This document shows positions 26,436-34,045 of a stretch of DNA of 64,000 nt, in pieces. Position numbers and translations under genes: made by a program. The notes under the pieces are model-generated. The model had not been told where the DNA came from. It ran no database searches and saw nothing but the letters and a program-made list of their open reading frames with translations. Position 1 is the first letter of the stretch; each line of letters begins with the position of its first letter. The DNA comes from Neoroseomonas marina (GTDB taxonomy: Bacteria; Pseudomonadota; Alphaproteobacteria; Acetobacterales; Acetobacteraceae): NCBI RefSeq assembly GCF_012927745.1, contig NZ_JABBKX010000003.1, positions 310,001-374,000 of the forward strand, read 5' to 3'.

Positions 26436-26460
26436 GCGCGGCCCTCCCCCCGGGCCGCGC
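26436..26460 (+). terminator. Hairpin after the CoA-transferase/crotonase pair
   Basis: GCGCGGCCC and GGGCCGCGC form a perfect 9-bp stem with a 7-base loop, 27 bp after the crotonase-fold stop. There is no T-run. Confidence 0.6.
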
Positions 26461-26589
26461 CGGCATGGTATGGCGGCGCCCGCAGGGGCCCGCAGAGGCC
26501 CTGGAACGTGCCGGATGATCCGGGCCGGGGGCTCGCCAGGGGTAACGCATGCAGGCTTGTTTCGCTGGGTCGGCGCGGGATGTCGCGCC

Positions 26590-27225
26590 ATGAACGTCCA
26601 CAGCCACATCCAACACCTGGCGGAGGAGCAACCCTCGGCGCCGATCTCGCGCCTCGTGGCCGAGGTCGCGGCGCAATGTCCGGGCGAGCGCGTCACACTC
26701 GGCGAAATGACCGAGGCCTTCGGCGACCGCGCCTTCGGCCTGCTGATCCTGATGCTCTGCCTGCCCGGCCTGTTGCCCGGCATGGCGAGCGTCTTCGGCA
26801 CGCCGATGCTGATCCTCGGCGTCCAGATGGGCCTCGGCTTCCGCCAGCCGAAGCTGCCGGGCTTCATCGCGCGGCAGTCGCTCAAGCGGACGGACCTGCT
26901 GCGGCTGTCCTCCGGTTCCTCGAAGTGGATGAACCGGATCGAGCGCTGGGTCCGCCCGCGCCCGGGGCCCTTCACCAATGCGACCGCGGACAAGGCCGTG
27001 GGCTGGCTGACCGCCTATGCCGCGCTGATGCTGATCCTGCCGGGCCCTGGCACCAACGGGCCGCCGGCCTTCGGCACCATCGTCATGGCGCTCGGCGTGG
27101 TCGAGAACGACAGCAAGGTGGTCGGACTCGGGATGCTGCTCACGGTCCTGGGCAACCTGTTCGCGACGGCGGTGCTCGTGGCGCTGCTGTGGTTCGGCAT
27201 GGAAGCGCTGCATTACTTTTTCTAG
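26590..27225 (+). CDS. exoD: ExoD-family membrane protein
   Basis: ExoD proteins are integral membrane proteins first tied to exopolysaccharide production and survival in rhizobia; their biochemical role is not known. The 211-residue product has a soluble N-terminal ~40 residues with the conserved GERVTLGEMTEAFGDRAFG start, then four to five helices including PGLLPGMASVFGTPMLILG and a terminal pair. I chose the ATG at 26590. An upstream ATG at 26515 would add 25 residues but has no family match. The gene is isolated, and the tandem repeat begins 5 bp after the stop. Confidence 0.8.
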   Translation: MNVHSHIQHLAEEQPSAPISRLVAEVAAQCPGERVTLGEMTEAFGDRAFGLLILMLCLPGLLPGMASVFGTPMLILGVQMGLGFRQPKLPGFIARQSLKRTDLLRLSSGSSKWMNRIERWVRPRPGPFTNATADKAVGWLTAYAALMLILPGPGTNGPPAFGTIVMALGVVENDSKVVGLGMLLTVLGNLFATAVLVALLWFGMEALHYFF

Positions 27226-27229
27226 GCCC

Positions 27230-27514
27230 TCAGACGCCGGGCGGCCGGCATCCGCCGGCCTTGGCGTCGCGCTGTCAGGGTGCACACGGCGCGGCTGATG
27301 GTCGCGCGCGGTCGCGCTTCGCGCTCCCGGCCCGAGGCCCTGCCTCGGGCCGCGTGCTTGTATCCTTCAGACGCCGGGCGGCCGGCATCCGCCGACCTTG
27401 GCTTCGCGCTGTCAGGGTGCACACGGCGCGGCTGATGGTCGCGCGCGGTCGCGCGTCGCGCTCCCGGCCCGAGGCCCTGCCTCGGGCCGCGTGCTTGTAT
27501 CCTTCAGACGCCGG
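27230..27514. repeat. 137-bp tandem repeat, two full units plus a short third
   Basis: The units 27230-27366 and 27367-27503 match at all but three of 137 positions. A third start (TCAGACGCCGG) at 27504 ends after 11 bases. Each unit carries a perfect 11-bp hairpin (CGGCCCGAGGC/GCCTCGGGCCG, 3-nt loop) at 27328-27352 and 27465-27489. Frames on both strands stay open in part, but no ribosome site or sensible protein is seen. It lies between exoD and the cobalamin riboswitch and may be a member of a dispersed intergenic repeat family. Confidence 0.85.
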
Positions 27515-27602
27515 CCTTCCAGGGTCCACCAGCTACGGCTGGCGGTCGCGTCGGGACTGCTGGCGCGACGAATCCGCGGGATGGACGGCGTCCGGCGCGC
27601 CG

Positions 27603-27803
27603 CATAGGTTCCGCCCATGCGCCGGTGGCCCGAAAGGGCTGAAACGGGAACGCGCGACGCGGGAAACCCCGCCAATCCGCGGCTGCCCCCGCAACTGTAG
27701 GCGACGAGACCGGTCCCCCACGCCATTGCGCCACGGCGCGAGAAGGCGGGCCCGGCGAAGCGGGCATCCGCCCCTTCCCGTCGCGAGCCAGGAGACCGGC
27801 CGG
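27603..27803 (+). promoter_or_regulatory. Cobalamin riboswitch upstream of btuB
   Basis: The leader has the ordered marks of a cobalamin riboswitch: an early GAAACGGGAA segment, GGGAAACCCCGCCAATCCG, then GGCTGCCCCCGCAACTGTA, a GCCATTG variant of the conserved loop, and the B12 box AGCCAGGAGACCGGCC at 27786-27801. It is 166 bp from the btuB ATG, and this space must hold the expression platform. Such elements turn btuB off when adenosylcobalamin is plentiful. The exact outer edges are approximate. Confidence 0.92.
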
Positions 27804-27969
27804 CGCAGAGTTGTCTCGCGCGTGCCGGGCGGGGTGCACCGGCGCAACGGACTCAAGGTGCGTCCGCTCTCCCCGCGGCCGCCCCTCCGTATGCGAGCAC
27901 GACGCCAGCCCGCCCCGGCGCCACGCGGCACCGGGGCGCAACGCGGACCGTGCACGGAGGGACCCCCGG

Positions 27970-29964
27970 ATGAAGACCCGGATCCTCGCATTGCTTTCCC
28001 TGACTCCCCTCGCGCCCGCCTGGGCGCAGGAGACCCCGACCCCAACCACCGCCGTCCCCGACATGGTGGTGACGGCCACCCGCGTCCCGACGCCGCGCGA
28101 CCGCATTCCGGCGCCGGTCACGGTGATCGACCGCCAGACGATCGAGGAGAACGGCTACGTCACCCTGGCCGACGCGCTCGCCGCCGTGCCCGGCTTCCGC
28201 CTGGTGCAGGGCGGCGGCCTTGGACAGCAGGCCTCGGGCTTCGCGCGGGGCGCCAATTCCCGCCAGGTGCTGGTGCTGCTGAACGGCGTGCCGGTGAACG
28301 ACCCGTCGGAGCCCAACGGCGCCTTCAACTTCGGCAACGAACTCCTCGGCGACATCGAGCGCATCGAGGTGGTGCGGGGCCCCGTCTCCTCGCTCTACGG
28401 CTCGGCGGCGATCGGCGGCGTGGTGAACCTCATCACCCGCAGCGCGCCGCGCGACCGCACCTTCGCGCCGTACTTCGAGGCCGCGGGCGGCACGAACTAC
28501 ACCGCACGGGGCTACGTCGGCGCCGGCGGCACCGTCGGGGCCTTCGACTACCAAGTGACCGGCCAGGGCCTCTCCACGCACGGCTCCAACGCCATGGCGC
28601 CGCGCTTCACGCAGAATGGCGGGGAACTCGACGGGCTGCGCTCGGGCATCCTGACCGCGCGCATCGGCGCGCGGCTCGGCGAGACCACAGACGGTGCGAC
28701 GCTCGGCGCGACGCGCATCGAAGGCCTGGTGCGCACGCGCGAGAACACGGTCGGCCTCGACGACGTGCCGAATGACGATCCGAACTACACCGGGCAGGAC
28801 CGCTCCTGGTTCGGCTACGTCCGGACCGCCTCGGACCTGTTCGGCGGCGCCTACACCACCGGCGTCACCGTCTCCGGCAGCCAGAACCGGCGGCGCTACA
28901 CCAACCTGCCGGATCCGGGGAATCCCTACTCCACAGCCGACGACCTCTATCGCGCGAGCCGCAGCGCGGTGTCCTGGGACAACACGCTGCGCCTGCCCGA
29001 CGCCGGCATCGCCACCGGCTTCACCGTCATCTTCGGCGGCCAGTGGGAACGGGAGACGGCGAACAGCGCGAACGGGTCCGCCTTCTTCCGCACCACCGTC
29101 GATGCCTCGCAGAATTCCGGGGCGGGCTACCTGTCGCTGCAGGGGCGGCTGTTCGACCGTCTCGATGTCACGGCCGGCGTCCGCTACGACGGGCCGGAGG
29201 GGTATTCGGGCTTCACCTCCTGGCGTCTCGGCGCAGTGTTCGCGCTGCCCGAGATCTCCTCCCGCCTGCGGGCCGCGGCGGGCACCTCCTTCAAGGCGCC
29301 CTCCCTGTTCCAGCGCTACGGCGTCATTCCCGGATACTTCCAGGGCAATCCGAACCTGCGGCCGGAGGAAGGCTTCGCCTGGGAAGCGGGCATCGAGACG
29401 GACATCGCGACCTGGGCGACCATCTCCGCGATCTACTTCGACAGCCGCATCACCGACCTCATCAACTACAATGCGGGTTTCGACACGCTCGAGAACGTCG
29501 ACCGCGCGCGCATCAGGGGCGGCGAGTTCTCGCTGACGCTGCGCCCGACCGACTGGTTCTCGATGACCGGCGCCTGGACGGTGCAGGAAGCCGTCGACGA
29601 GACGACCGACACGCCCCTGCCCCGCCGCCCGCGCAACGTCGCGAGCCTGACCATGCGCTTCGCCGCCCCGCTGCCCTGGGACGGCCCGCGCAACGGCCGC
29701 ATCGTGGTGGTGCCCGAGATCCTCTACACCGGCGCTTCGCCCGAGGGCGCCTACGCCCGCTACACCAATGACGGCGCGAGCATAGCGCAGGCGGGCAAGA
29801 ACCCGGACAGCACGGTGTTCAACCTGACCGCGACGGTGCCGATCACCGAGCAGCTCGCCGGCTTCGTCGAGGTGCGCAACCTCGGCAATTCCCGTTACGA
29901 GCCGGCGAACGGCTTCGTCATCCCCGGTCGCAGCGCGGTGGCCGGCGTCCGGGGCACCTTCTGA
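27970..29964 (+). CDS. btuB: TonB-dependent outer membrane receptor, BtuB-type
   Basis: The 664-residue protein has a signal peptide (TRILALLSLTPLAPAWAQE) and a TonB box region with DMVVTATRVPTPRD. A plug domain follows at about residues 45-160 (ALAAVPGFRLVQGG, VLVLLNGVPVND, GDIERIEVVRGPVSSLYG, AIGGVVNLIT), and then a 22-strand barrel ending with an aromatic residue (VRGTF). The riboswitch directly upstream identifies the ligand as cobalamin. GGAGGG precedes the ATG. The inner-membrane BtuFCD importer is not in the window. Confidence 0.92.
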   Translation: MKTRILALLSLTPLAPAWAQETPTPTTAVPDMVVTATRVPTPRDRIPAPVTVIDRQTIEENGYVTLADALAAVPGFRLVQGGGLGQQASGFARGANSRQVLVLLNGVPVNDPSEPNGAFNFGNELLGDIERIEVVRGPVSSLYGSAAIGGVVNLITRSAPRDRTFAPYFEAAGGTNYTARGYVGAGGTVGAFDYQVTGQGLSTHGSNAMAPRFTQNGGELDGLRSGILTARIGARLGETTDGATLGATRIEGLVRTRENTVGLDDVPNDDPNYTGQDRSWFGYVRTASDLFGGAYTTGVTVSGSQNRRRYTNLPDPGNPYSTADDLYRASRSAVSWDNTLRLPDAGIATGFTVIFGGQWERETANSANGSAFFRTTVDASQNSGAGYLSLQGRLFDRLDVTAGVRYDGPEGYSGFTSWRLGAVFALPEISSRLRAAAGTSFKAPSLFQRYGVIPGYFQGNPNLRPEEGFAWEAGIETDIATWATISAIYFDSRITDLINYNAGFDTLENVDRARIRGGEFSLTLRPTDWFSMTGAWTVQEAVDETTDTPLPRRPRNVASLTMRFAAPLPWDGPRNGRIVVVPEILYTGASPEGAYARYTNDGASIAQAGKNPDSTVFNLTATVPITEQLAGFVEVRNLGNSRYEPANGFVIPGRSAVAGVRGTF

Positions 29965-29998
29965 TACGGCGGCAACCTGCCCGTCACCGCGTCACGCC

Positions 29999-31351
29999 TC
30001 AGCGTGGCGCGGCGATGCCGCCGGCCCCTCCGCGCGTGGCGGACAGCAGGCCTTCCATCTGCGCCCGCAGGCCTGGGCTGACGGCGCCGAGGGCTTCCGC
30101 CCGACGCTGCTGGTAATATTGCCAGGTGGCATCGAAGCCATCGCCGAGCAGCACGGTCCCGTCCGCGGCATCGGCGGATCCGGCACACTCGGCGGTGCGC
30201 TTCGGGCGCCGCGTGAGGGTGACGTCGCCAGGCGCGGGGCGGATCATCAGCGTGCCCATCGTGCAGGGCCACTCCGCTTCCGCCCGCAATCCCTCGCGCG
30301 ACCACTCCCGTACGCGATAGACGACGAAGCCCGTCAGCAACACGCCGGTCGCGTCGTTGTCGGCGAGGCCCACGCGCGACGATGCCTCGTAGCACCGCCC
30401 GTCACGCCGGATGCAGGTGATCTGGGACTGGTTGACCGGATGCTCATATGCCCGCTCCTGGCCGATCCAGGTGCCGGTCGCGCTCGCCTGGTCGTCGGCG
30501 AAGGTCACCGAGCGCGGTCCGGCGGAAATCCGCGTCTCGGTCAGCAGGTTCGGCATCCGCAGCAGCCGCTCCCCTTCGCCGAGGGTCAGGCGGCCGGTCG
30601 GCGGGGCCCCGATCTGGCGCTGATACGCGGCGACCGCCTCGCTGAATTCGGCATCCGGCATCGGTCGCGCGGCCTGCGCCCCGTAGCCGAGTTGCTGGAG
30701 GTTCCGCGCAAGGAAATAGCGGAACATGCGGGGGCCGTTCGGCGGGTTCGGGTCGAGCGCCGCCATCACCGCAAAGAAACCCTGCCGCAGGCGTTCCTCC
30801 TCCGGCATCCGCTCGACCTCCTCGCGCGTCAGCATCTCCGCCCGGCCGACGGGCGGGGCCGCGGAGGACGACCCGGCGGCGGGGTCGGGGCGGCCTGCTC
30901 GCTCCTCCGCCGCGCGACGCGACGCGGGGGTGGCATCGCGGAAATCCATGACCACGCGCGTCCCGGTCCGGAAATGGCGCATGCGCGTGCCGGGCAGCGT
31001 CTCGATGACGATCGAATCGCCGGCCTCGGTCACCTCGCGCACGTTGCGCGGCGCGCGCGAGGCCGCGCGCAGGCGGAAGCGGGCCGGACGGTCGAACCGG
31101 ACAACGATCCGGTCGCCCTCCTGCCGCACCTCGTAACCGACCTGCTCCGGCCAATCGAAGACGAGCCGGCCGTAGTCGTCATGCGAGGTCGAACGGATCG
31201 CGACCACCGCCTGCGCATGCGCAGGGCCGAAGCCTGCAAGCAGCAGCGCCACCAACAGGACACCACGGCGCAAGGCCGTGCCCGCTCTCGCCCGCCCCGC
31301 GGGTCCGTGCGGCCGATCGGCACCGTGCCTTGTGTCCCTGGCCTGATCCAT
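29999..31351 (-). CDS. Secreted AMIN-like protein with a peptidoglycan-binding-like segment
   Basis: The function is unknown. After a signal peptide (RRGVLLVALLLAGFGPAHAQ) comes a beta-rich region that resembles AMIN modules (DYGRLVFDWPEQVGYEV, GDRIVVRF), then a Pro/Arg linker. Next is a helical stretch with FSEAVAAYQRQIGAPPTGRL, which looks like a peptidoglycan-binding repeat. The last third (SVTFADDQASATGTWIG, four cysteines) is not recognised. The 450-residue protein is convergent with btuB, 34 bp apart, and is last in the metH-tonB-pduO run with a 110-bp gap, so its link to that run is uncertain. Confidence 0.6.
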   Translation of the reverse strand: MDQARDTRHGADRPHGPAGRARAGTALRRGVLLVALLLAGFGPAHAQAVVAIRSTSHDDYGRLVFDWPEQVGYEVRQEGDRIVVRFDRPARFRLRAASRAPRNVREVTEAGDSIVIETLPGTRMRHFRTGTRVVMDFRDATPASRRAAEERAGRPDPAAGSSSAAPPVGRAEMLTREEVERMPEEERLRQGFFAVMAALDPNPPNGPRMFRYFLARNLQQLGYGAQAARPMPDAEFSEAVAAYQRQIGAPPTGRLTLGEGERLLRMPNLLTETRISAGPRSVTFADDQASATGTWIGQERAYEHPVNQSQITCIRRDGRCYEASSRVGLADNDATGVLLTGFVVYRVREWSREGLRAEAEWPCTMGTLMIRPAPGDVTLTRRPKRTAECAGSADAADGTVLLGDGFDATWQYYQQRRAEALGAVSPGLRAQMEGLLSATRGGAGGIAAPR

Positions 31352-31461
31352 GCCTGTGCGTGTCCGGATCCCTCGGCCAACATCGGCCTCCGCGCGGTCA
31401 TCCTAACCATGGCCGCGCCGGCGCACCGCAAGCGTAAAGACAGGCTGCGCGGAACGGGCCC

Positions 31462-32022
31462 CTAGCGCGTCGCCCCCGGCTGCCAGAGCACGTCGCCATC
31501 CGCGGCCGCGTTGAACCGGCGCGACAGGACGAAAAGGTGGTCCGACAGGCGATTGAGATAGCGGATCACCGCGCCGTTGACCTCCTCCTCGGCGGCGAGA
31601 GCGACGACCAGGCGCTCCGCCCGGCGCACCACGGTGCGCGCGAGATGCGCATACGCCGCGGCGGCATTTCCGCCCGGCAGCACGAAGGAGCGCAGCGGCG
31701 CGAGCGGCGCGTTCATCGCACCGATCTCCTCCTCGAGCCGCAGCGACTGCGTGTCGGCGACGCGCAGCCGCGCGCCGGCCTCCCCGGGCACGCAGAGATC
31801 CGCACCGACGTCGAACAGCTCGTTCTGGATACGCGCGAGCATCCCATCTGCCTCGAGGTCGGCCGCGCAGTGCAGCCGCACCAGGCCGATCGCGGCATTG
31901 GCCTCGTCGATCGTGCCGAAGGCCTCGACGCGCAGCGCGTCCTTGCGCACGCGGCGACCGTCGCCGAGCGAGGTTTCGCCCCCGTCGCCGCCGCGCGTGG
32001 TGATGACGTCGAGCTTCACCAT
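31462..32022 (-). CDS. pduO: PduO-type cob(I)alamin adenosyltransferase
   Basis: The enzyme transfers the adenosyl group of ATP to cob(I)alamin, making the coenzyme form that also feeds the riboswitch. The 186-residue length is typical. The N-terminal ATP site is TRGGDGGETSLGDGRR (the T-x-x-G-D-x-G-x-T-x-L pattern). The helical core has EAFGTIDEANAAIG, LRSFVLPGG and YLNRLSDHLFVLSR. It lies between tonB (75 bp upstream) and the AMIN-like gene on the same strand as metH. The symbol cobO is also used for such enzymes, but CobO/CobA is a different fold. Confidence 0.92.
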   Translation of the reverse strand: MVKLDVITTRGGDGGETSLGDGRRVRKDALRVEAFGTIDEANAAIGLVRLHCAADLEADGMLARIQNELFDVGADLCVPGEAGARLRVADTQSLRLEEEIGAMNAPLAPLRSFVLPGGNAAAAYAHLARTVVRRAERLVVALAAEEEVNGAVIRYLNRLSDHLFVLSRRFNAAADGDVLWQPGATR

Positions 32023-32097
32023 GACAGGCTCTCCCGGAGCAAGTGGCGCATGATGCGCAGGGTTATGGCGCCGCGATGCAGCGCGACAAGGTCGCCC

Positions 32098-33123
32098 TCA
32101 CCGCCGGCGTCCGTCTTCGAGGCGGAAGACGACGTTCGTCGTCAGCGTCGCCGCGACGGGGATGCCGCCTTCGGTCGCCGGCCGGAACCGCCAGCCACGG
32201 GCAGCCTCGAGCGCCGCGCGGTCCAGCGCCTCGAAGCCCGAGCTCCCGACGACCTCCCCGGCGACCACCTGGCCGCTGGGCGAAATGCGGAGCGCGAGGC
32301 GCACCGAGCCCTCCTCACCGCGACGGCGGCTTTCCGGCGGGTATTGCGGCGGAGCGTTGCGGAAGGAGGCATCGGCGCCCGGCGGAACCACCGCACCCAT
32401 CGCCCGCGCGCCGAGCGACGGGTCGGGCAGCGCACCCATCCCCGCCCCGAGGCGCACCGGATCGGACTCGGACCGGCCCTGCGGACGCGGCGGCGGTGGC
32501 GGCGCGCGGGAGGCCAGGCGCACCGGCGGCTCCGGCCGCGACTCAGGCGGCGGTGGCGTCTCGGGAGCGGGGCGGGCCTCGGCCGGGGGCGGGGGCGGAG
32601 GTGGGGGAAGCGGCTCGGGGCTGGCCTCCGCCACCGGTGGGATCGGCGCGGTATCCGGCTGCGGCGGGGCCGGAATGGGTTCGGCCGCCGCGGCTGCCGG
32701 GACGGGCGGCGGCTCGGGCGGCGGAGGCAGCGGGGGCGCGGCCACGGGCCGGGGCGGGTCCGGCAGCGGCGGCGGAGGGGGAGCCGTCACCGGCGCGGGC
32801 GGCGCCGGGATGGCTTCGGGGGCCTCGGCCAGGCGCGTGGCAGGATCGGGCAGCGGCGGCGCCGGGGGTTCCGGGGCGGCCTCCGCCTGCGCGGGCGGCT
32901 GGCCCGGCTCGGCGGATCGGCCGCCGGGCTGCTCGACCGTGTCGGCGAACACCAGGGCAACGGTGCCTTCCGGGCCGGCATCCTCCGGCAGCTTCTCGGG
33001 CGGCCAAAGGATCAGCGCGGCGAGTGCGACGGCATGCAGCGCCGCCGAGACCAGCAGGCCCCCGACCAGCCATCCCAGCCGGCGCGGCACGACGCGCGGC
33101 GGGATGCGCTCGTCGGCCCTCAC
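32098..33123 (-). CDS. tonB: TonB energy-transducer protein
   Basis: TonB links the inner-membrane proton force to outer-membrane receptors such as BtuB. The 341-residue protein has one N-terminal membrane helix (LVGGLLVSAALHAVALAALI), a long Pro-rich spacer at about residues 45-230 that can span the periplasm, and a C-terminal TonB domain from YPPESRRRGEEGSVRLAL to NVVFRLEDGRRR. The start overlaps the CDF gene stop by 4 bp. No exbB or exbD is in the window, so a partner must lie elsewhere. Its nearness to btuB supports cobalamin uptake. Confidence 0.88.
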   Translation of the reverse strand: MRADERIPPRVVPRRLGWLVGGLLVSAALHAVALAALILWPPEKLPEDAGPEGTVALVFADTVEQPGGRSAEPGQPPAQAEAAPEPPAPPLPDPATRLAEAPEAIPAPPAPVTAPPPPPLPDPPRPVAAPPLPPPPEPPPVPAAAAAEPIPAPPQPDTAPIPPVAEASPEPLPPPPPPPPAEARPAPETPPPPESRPEPPVRLASRAPPPPPRPQGRSESDPVRLGAGMGALPDPSLGARAMGAVVPPGADASFRNAPPQYPPESRRRGEEGSVRLALRISPSGQVVAGEVVGSSGFEALDRAALEAARGWRFRPATEGGIPVAATLTTNVVFRLEDGRRR

Positions 33124-34022
33124 AGGACGGGCACGCCCTTCTGCTTGGCCTTGCCCTCCGGCTCGACATGGATGGTGATGATGGCGCTCGCCAGTTCGGA
33201 TTTCAGCGCCGCCTCGATCCGGTCGCAGATGTCGTGGGCCTCGCGCACCGTCATGCCGCCCGGCACGACCAGGTGGAATTCGAGGAAGGTGAAGCGCCCG
33301 GCGTGGCGAGAGCGCAGGTCATGCGCCTCGATCGCGCCTTCGGCCTGTTCGGCGACGATGGCCCGGATGCGGTCCATGGTCGCCGGCGGCACCGCCTCGT
33401 CCATCAGCCCGCCGACGCTTTCGCGCAGCAGCCGGAAGCCGGAGACGAGGATGTTCACCGCCGTGAGCGCCGCCAGCAGCGGATCGAGCCAGAGGATCCC
33501 GGTCATGGCCACCAGCCCGACACCGACGATCACGCCGGCCGAGGTCACCACGTCCGACCACAGGTGCCGCGCATCGGCCAGCAGCGCGGGGGAGCGCAGC
33601 GCCCGGCCGCGGCGCATCAGCATCAGCGCCCAGGTGGCGTTCACGCCGCTCGCGAAGGCCGAGACCAGCAGGCCGATGCCGGCCTGTTCCGGCGCCCGCG
33701 GATTCCGCAACGCGCCCCAGGATTCATGCAGGATGACGAGCGCCGCGACGACGATCAGCGCCCCCTCCAGCACGGCGGAGAAGTATTCCGCCTTGGCGTG
33801 GCCGTAGGGATGGTTGTCGTCCGCCGGCATCGAGGAATAGTGCACGGCCGCGAGCGCGGCCACGGCGGCGGCCACGTTCACGATGCTTTCCAGCGCATCC
33901 GCCATCAGCGCCACGCTGCCGGTGAGCCACCAGGCCACACCCTTCAGCGCGAGCACCGCGATGGCCACCACGACGCTGCCGATCGCAAGCGTCGTGGCCT
34001 GGCCGAGCCTGCCCTCCGTCAT
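33120..34022 (-). CDS. Cation diffusion facilitator with altered TM2 metal site
   Basis: The 300-residue protein has six helices and a cytoplasmic C-terminal domain, as CDF exporters do, and the family DDNHPYGHAKAEYFSAV segment. The TM5 half of the transport site is HLWSD (H153, D157), the normal H-x-x-x-D. The TM2 half, usually H-x-x-x-D or D-x-x-x-D, is ESIVN (E45, N49). Such ExxxN forms exist in alphaproteobacteria, and the metal they move is not settled. It sits between metH (23 bp) and tonB (4-bp overlap), so a link to cobalt or zinc handling for B12 enzymes is an inference. Confidence 0.85.
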   Translation of the reverse strand: MTEGRLGQATTLAIGSVVVAIAVLALKGVAWWLTGSVALMADALESIVNVAAAVAALAAVHYSSMPADDNHPYGHAKAEYFSAVLEGALIVVAALVILHESWGALRNPRAPEQAGIGLLVSAFASGVNATWALMLMRRGRALRSPALLADARHLWSDVVTSAGVIVGVGLVAMTGILWLDPLLAALTAVNILVSGFRLLRESVGGLMDEAVPPATMDRIRAIVAEQAEGAIEAHDLRSRHAGRFTFLEFHLVVPGGMTVREAHDICDRIEAALKSELASAIITIHVEPEGKAKQKGVPVL

Positions 34023-34045
34023 GGGGCGGGTTTACCCGCCCCGGC

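Noticed and set aside
27222..27529. Short open frames inside the 137-bp repeat
   Set aside because: They repeat the same low-complexity sequence with the repeat unit and have no ribosome site. The DNA repeat explains them.
32560..32990. Pro-rich direct repeats in DNA, possible microsatellite
   Set aside because: They encode the Pro-rich spacer of TonB and need no other explanation.
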